The notes below the pieces were generated by a model that made no database searches, had not been told where the DNA came from, and was given only the letters and a program-made list of their open reading frames with translations. Positions 60,701-64,000 of a DNA stretch of 64,000 nt are shown piece by piece (within the stretch, counting starts at the first letter, position 1; every line of letters begins with the position of its first letter). The translations under genes were made by a program, and so were the position numbers. Source of the DNA: Lingula anatina. Lineage: Eukaryota > Brachiopoda > Lingulata > Lingulida > Lingulidae. The stretch is taken from positions 699,285 through 763,284 of the forward strand of contig NW_019776013.1 in the NCBI RefSeq assembly GCF_001039355.2. Reading direction: 5' to 3'.

Positions 60701-61561
60701 AAAATTTCAACTTTTTTACTAGCCTGGTGCCACTTTAGGTGGGCAATTGCCTCGGGCTAGTGCCTAACGTCGCAGACTGACCCATCTCTTGGATTTAGGT
60801 CACCTATAATCTCATTTGCTTGAATAGGAAGTCATATACTGGAAATTTACTGTGACCTTGAAATTGACCTTTGACCTACCTTACTACTAACTGAACTTTG
60901 ATTGTACCATTTTTGGTTATATATTTTTTTTGCATATTTTGAGAATTCTTGTTGATTGCATTTTTTACAGCTTGTCAAGCACAAGACTAGTGGTGGTGTC
61001 CCTTTTTTTGTGTGTGTGGGGTCTATACGATCGCGCTTACTCCAGCTGGTGGTACAATATTTGAAGGCGGTATCGCCTCTCTGATCCTCTAGTTCATTAA
61101 TTCTATTTAATTCATTTTAAGTGAAATGGTATCATAAGCAGTATGTACATACAATTTTTTCAAACTCGTTATTGTGTGTTTTTCAGAGTTTTTCTTTACA
61201 TTGTACTTTGCAGACTCTACCAAAGCGGCAATCACAATCAAGAATATCCAGCTCAGGCGCAAGGGTGGACTCATTTGTGAAAGCTGTTGAGAGATTGCGA
61301 GAAGAGAAGGCCAGAGAAGAGGCATTAATAGAAAACTCTTATCAGCAACCAGAAATTCTGGAAAGCAGTGGTCAGAGCAATGTGGGTCAAGGTGATTGCA
61401 CTGGAGGTCAAGGCCAAATTATTTTAGTTCCTTCAACTAAGGAAATATTAACACCTGTAGTACTACGTGAAGGTGAAGCTCTTGTTCTTGGACAGTCTGC
61501 CATAAATGCTATTATAGAAGGACAGAGAGAAAAGGACACTGAAAACAACACACAAGAATAA
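45735..61561 (+). CDS. SNAPC4: SNAPC4, large Myb-repeat subunit of SNAPc
   Basis: SNAPC4 (SNAP190) gives SNAPc its sequence-specific binding to the proximal sequence element of snRNA genes and supports Pol II and Pol III initiation. Twenty-six exons give 1522 codons (human 1469). Seen in order: an acidic N-terminus (IQERERLQQEILQIRQAL), AYQEIVFENIKQLEEALIENREKQ, IPYFKDEDG, a coiled region, a half Myb repeat plus four full repeats at about residues 287-530, a long charged linker, the SNAPC4-typical block ARFISLFLWPALLSTI, and a C-terminal extension with an AT-hook. ATG 45735 was chosen over the in-frame ATG at 45621 because the N-terminus then matches the family and the upstream one lies in the shared promoter. 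The half repeat and flanking SNAPC4 blocks rule out c-Myb and CDC5L. Confidence 0.94.
46665..46850 (+). repeat. Tandemly copied splice-acceptor region of SNAPC4 exon 3
   Basis: Four blocks near 46665, 46719, 46772 and 46818 resemble CCTTCAGCAAGTGCAAGAGG followed by CTCACAG. The last is the real acceptor and exon start (46824). The unit is about 46-54 bp. The earlier ones keep AG acceptors, but using the nearest one would shift frame. Confidence 0.75.
48260..48467. mobile_element. MITE with AATT(A/G)AAGTGAAACAGCT ends
   Basis: 208-bp non-coding element in a SNAPC4 intron. The left end AATTAAAGTGAAACAGCT is near-perfectly inverted at the right (AGCTGTTTCACTTCAATT), with further inner matches (TTGTCTCGAGAG against CTCTTGAGACAA). 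Confidence 0.75.
48856..49006. mobile_element. MITE with AGACACCAC ends
   Basis: 151-bp element, almost wholly palindromic. The left end AGACACCACCAGTCTACATA is inverted at the right as TATGTAGACTAGTGGTGTCT, and inner TGCAATCAGCTTA pairs with TTTAGCTGATTGCA. Non-coding, in a SNAPC4 intron. Confidence 0.8.
50129..50260 (-). mobile_element. Related CAGACATG-end element, unfilled copy
   Basis: Begins CAGACATGAGC and matches the reverse complement of the outer element at 43508-44020 for about 130 bp, without the 362-bp inner element. The site corresponding to its insertion is 50201-50206. The far end has diverged or is missing. In the SNAPC4 intron after exon 49937-50101. Confidence 0.75.
51132..51270. 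mobile_element. Long inverted-repeat MITE
   Basis: Two arms of about 34 bp, with shared core ACAGACTAACAC inverted as GTGTTAGTCTGT, and outer CAATCA against TGATTG. 139 bp, non-coding, in a SNAPC4 intron. Confidence 0.7.
52144..52493. other. Assembly gap, 350 N
   Basis: Run of N flanked on both sides by T homopolymers, inside the SNAPC4 intron between exons 51894-51988 and 52680-52774. The exons on either side join in phase (AG then G), so no coding sequence need be missing. ORFs that span it are artefacts. Confidence 0.98.
53638..53671. repeat. (AAAT)n microsatellite
   Basis: About eight AAAT units in the SNAPC4 intron after exon 53384-53493. A C-run followed by an A-run lies further on at 53940-53972. 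Confidence 0.9.
53784..57505 (+). other. SNAPC4: SNAPC4 central linker, first AT-hook
   Basis: Exons 53784-53921, 54353-54527, 54929-55146, 55436-55658, 56159-56241 and 56501-57505. Charged helical segments are followed by KPGRPRKYL at about residue 783-790, an AT-hook-like GRPRK core. The 1005-nt exon is disordered and rich in Glu, Ser, Gln and Lys, with a basic cluster KKKRKKKSSS near its end. Confidence 0.85.
59360..61058 (-). mobile_element. Satellite-bearing Helentron-like (HINE) element, copy 1
   Basis: In the last SNAPC4 intron. One end is ATTGTACCACCAGC and the other GCTGGTGGTACAAT, exact inverses. At the 59360 end a near-palindrome pairs GTACCACCAGCG with CGCTGGCGGTAC. Read on the minus strand this gives a 5' terminal motif and a 3' hairpin, as in Helitron/Helentron-derived non-autonomous elements; the single satellite monomer (about 60806-60920) recalls bivalve pearl-type elements. 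It is split by the transposon at 59496-60779. Family assignment is inference. Confidence 0.6.
59496..60779. mobile_element. DNA transposon nested in HINE copy 1
   Basis: 1284 bp with ends CAGTCTG and CAGACTG and target duplication ACCCAT (59490-59495 and 60780-60785). Copy 2 at 61837 reads straight through the same site (GTACCCATCTCTTGG), proving the insertion. Near both ends CTAGCCCG-type motifs recur in both orientations, some as hairpins. No transposase ORF. A perfect 13-bp hairpin (GCTATAAATAACT) lies at 60482-60514. Confidence 0.85.
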
Positions 61562-61836
61562 AGATCAAACCGTGTATAATGGCATAAAGTTTAATGTACT
61601 TTAACTGAAGAATTCTTGGGTTATTCATTCAATGAAGAAAAAGAAATTAAAATGTGTTAGGATGAAAATGTCTCGTTTTGAATTTGCAACATGTAGTGAA
61701 CCAAATTAAATGTTCATGCAAACTATGCTGCTGTTGCTGATGTTTTTTATGTTATTTATCGTTTTTTATTTTTAAACCTTCCTAAGAAAAGGACTTTTTT
61801 CTTATTTTCATTTCTTGAAAGTTAAAAGATATTTTT
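61562..61836 (+). other. SNAPC4 3' flank
   Basis: AT-rich, no ORF. Probable 3' UTR up to an unknown site; the first AATAAA overlaps the stop codon at 61557-61562. Confidence 0.5.
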
Positions 61837-64000
61837 ATTGTACCACCAGCGTAGGCGCTGGCGGTACACATGATTTTAGTCCCGACCCGTATGTTCTGCC
61901 GGCTCCTGCAGCTCTGCCGCCAAGTCACCGTTACCGCTTCTCCTCCTAGACTACTAGGGCCTGCGTACCCATCTCTTGGATTTAGGTCACCTATAATCTC
62001 AACTCATTCCACGTAAAATTTGGGCTTTGTCGGTATTGGGGTCTAGGTGTGGCACTCATTGCAATGCACCCTTGTCCAAAAATGGCAAAATTAAATGCTA
62101 ATTATCTACCCTACGGAAGGAATTATGGGAAAAATTTCTACTGACGGCTTTCCAAAAGTCATGTGTAGATTTCAAATATGCCCTTGGATTTGACCTTTGA
62201 CCTTTATTTCAAGGTCAAACGGGCTAAAATTTTCAAAAAAACGAAATTTTTTACGAAAAAAAATTTTTTTGTGCTGTTATTCAGACACTACACAGACTTA
62301 ACCAATAATATTATTGGAAAGTGTTACCCTTTGGGTCATCTTTCATCTCTGTGAATTTTGGGTCAATCGGTGCATTTTCACGGGAGTAGCGGCCATAAGA
62401 AACCGAAACTGAAAACTGTCTCTAATTCGGGAACCGTTAGTGCTAGAGACCCATTCTTTTTTGCATTTTGTAGAGCATGTAAAGCCCAACACTGGGGGTG
62501 GTCTCCGTTTTTTTGTATTCCATAGGGTTTTCGAGTTACGCTGTATCAAAAAGTACATATTGGTGGTAAAAGCAAAATGTGCAGTACGGTAATGGATAAT
62601 ACATTTTGAACTCCCGAAAAATAAAATGTAAGGCTTGGCGAGGCAGACAACCTGTGGTCAAAAATGACATTATTTCATCAAATTTGAACATCTGGAACTT
62701 CAGAGCACCTCCCATTTCAAGAATTTTGACTAAAATGACCTTTTCTTTATTTTAATTAATTTTTTCTGTAGGAAATTTATGGCACATTATTGTAACTCCA
62801 AAATTATAACATTTAGTCCCTTATATCTCCAAAACTGGCAGAGATAGGTCCATGGTTACTATTGAAGTTGAATGGGAAATCATATACTGGCAATCTAAGT
62901 GTGACCTTGAAATTGACCTACTTTTCATCATGAATTGAACTTTGCAAATTTTGGTTCCCTTTTATCTCCAAAACTGGCAGAGATAGGTCCATAGTTACTA
63001 TTGAACTTGAATAGGAAGTCATATACTGGCAATCTAAATGTGACCTTGAAATTGACCTTTGACCTACTTTACACCATAAACTGAACTTTGCAAATTTTTA
63101 ATGCTTTTATTTTCAAAACTGGCAGAGATACGCCCATAGTTACTATTGAATTTGAATAGAAAGTCATACGAGGCAATTTACTGTGACCTTAAAATTGACC
63201 TTTGACCTACTTTTAACCATGAACTGAACTTTGCAAATTTTGTTCCCTTTTATCTCCAAAACTAGCAGAGATAGGTCCATAGTTACTATTGAACTTGAAT
63301 AGAAAGTCATATACTGGCAATATAAACGGACCTTGAAATTGACCTTTGACTTACTTTACACCATAAACTGAACTTTGCAAATTTTGTTCCCTTTTATCTC
63401 GAAAACTAGCAGAGATAGGTCCATAGTTACTATTGAACTTGAATAGGAAGTCATATACTGGCAATCTAAATATGACCTTGAAATTGACCTTTGACCTACT
63501 TTACACCATAAACTGAACTTTGCAAATTTTTAATGCTTTTATTTTCAAAACTGGCAGAGATACGCCCATAGTTACTATTGAATTTGAATAGAAAGTCATA
63601 CGAGGCAATTTACTGTGACCTTAAAATTGACCTTTGACCTACTTTTAACCATGAACTGAACTTTGCAAATTTTGTTCCCTTTTATCTCCAAAACTAGCAG
63701 AGATAGGTCCATAGTTACTATTGAACTTGAATAGAAAGTCATATACTGGCAATATAAACGGACCTTGAAATTGACCTTTGACTTACTTTACACCATAAAC
63801 TGAACTTTGCAAATTTTGTTCCCTTTTATCTCGAAAACTAGCAGAGATAGGTCCATAGTTACTATTGAACTTGAATAGGAAGTCATATACTGGCAATCTA
63901 AATATGACCTTGAAATTGACCTTTGACCTACTTTACACCATAAACTGAACTTTGCAAATTTTTAATGCTTTTATTTTCAAAACTGGCAGAGATACGCCCA
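61837..64000 (-). mobile_element. Satellite-bearing Helentron-like element, copy 2 (open at window end)
   Basis: Starts with the same ATTGTACCACCAGC end and hairpin as copy 1 and shares the GC-rich stretch up to ACCTATAATCTCA. It then has about 800 bp of non-coding sequence absent from copy 1 (61998-62800) before entering the satellite array. The far end lies beyond the window. Confidence 0.6.
62810..64000. repeat. About 144-bp satellite with 432-bp higher-order unit
   Basis: Eight monomers plus the start of a ninth. From 63131 on, three monomer types (143, 144 and 145 bp) repeat as a 432-bp unit: 63131-63562 and 63563-63994 look identical base for base, while monomers within a unit differ by several bases each. 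The leading marker CGCCCATAG recurs at 63131, 63563 and 63995. The two earlier monomers are more diverged. Most units contain TGACCTTTGACCT and TGACCTTGA. Confidence 0.92.

Larger units (their letters stand above)
57760..61561 (+). other. SNAPC4: SNAPC4 C-terminal block and AT-hook extension
   Basis: Exons 57760-57852, 58100-58152, 58398-58864, 59065-59213 and 61214-61561. The first carries ARFISLFLWPALLSTI, the conserved SNAPC4 C-terminal block. The fourth encodes KKRPGRPRGP, a consensus AT-hook, at about residue 1361. Donor GTAAAC at 57853 is the only one found that keeps phase; read-through instead reaches TGA at 57961-57963 after 36 codons. The last intron (59214-61213) contains nested mobile elements. 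The stop TAA overlaps an AATAAA at 61557-61562. Confidence 0.85.

Noticed and set aside
62810-64000. Coding tandem-repeat protein
   Set aside because: Unit lengths of 143-145 bp break frame and all frames contain stops.

Overview
This is AT-rich, intron-dense nuclear DNA from an invertebrate animal. The class is not fixed by the sequence. I favour a marine lophotrochozoan (mollusc- or brachiopod-like) because of the fibrillar collagen type, the many short inverted-repeat elements, the satellite-bearing mobile elements and signs of high heterozygosity, but this is inference. No rRNA, tRNA, CRISPR array or prokaryotic gene was seen. All exon boundaries were read by eye from splice sites and reading phase; every junction listed closes in frame.

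Layout. (1) 1113-22577 (+): 51 exons of a clade-B (type V/XI-like) fibrillar procollagen alpha chain. The end of the TSPN/laminin-G domain, the variable region, the whole 1012-residue major triple helix and the COLFI propeptide are present; the N-terminal exons lie upstream of the window. (2) 22578-27935: convergent 3' regions, with a perfect 16-bp hairpin and two MITEs. (3) 27936-45594 (-): a complete TSC1 (hamartin) gene of about 1530 codons with a non-coding first exon, a candidate 12-nt microexon and a tandem duplication of three coding exons joined at a single N. (4) About 45594-45734: a compact divergent promoter. (5) 45735-61561 (+): a complete SNAPC4 gene of about 1522 codons with 4.5 Myb repeats and two AT-hook motifs. 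(6) 59360-64000: two copies of a satellite-bearing element, one in the last SNAPC4 intron with a DNA transposon nested in it, the other downstream and running into a higher-order satellite array.

How the genes relate. The collagen is a secreted matrix protein. TSC1 scaffolds the TSC complex, which restrains Rheb/mTORC1. SNAPC4 is the DNA-binding subunit of SNAPc, which starts snRNA transcription by Pol II and Pol III. They share no pathway, but the human genes COL5A1, TSC1 and SNAPC4 all lie in band 9q34, so the window looks like a compact remnant of an old bilaterian linkage block.

Most notable: a transposon family with CAGACATG-type ends and 6-bp target duplications, shown by nested copies plus an unfilled site inside this same window; a satellite whose units carry DR1 and extended half-site nuclear-receptor motifs; a collagen C-propeptide missing the two interchain cysteines; a single break in the Gly-X-Y helix; and the TSC1 exon duplication, whose phases forbid splicing both copies in series.
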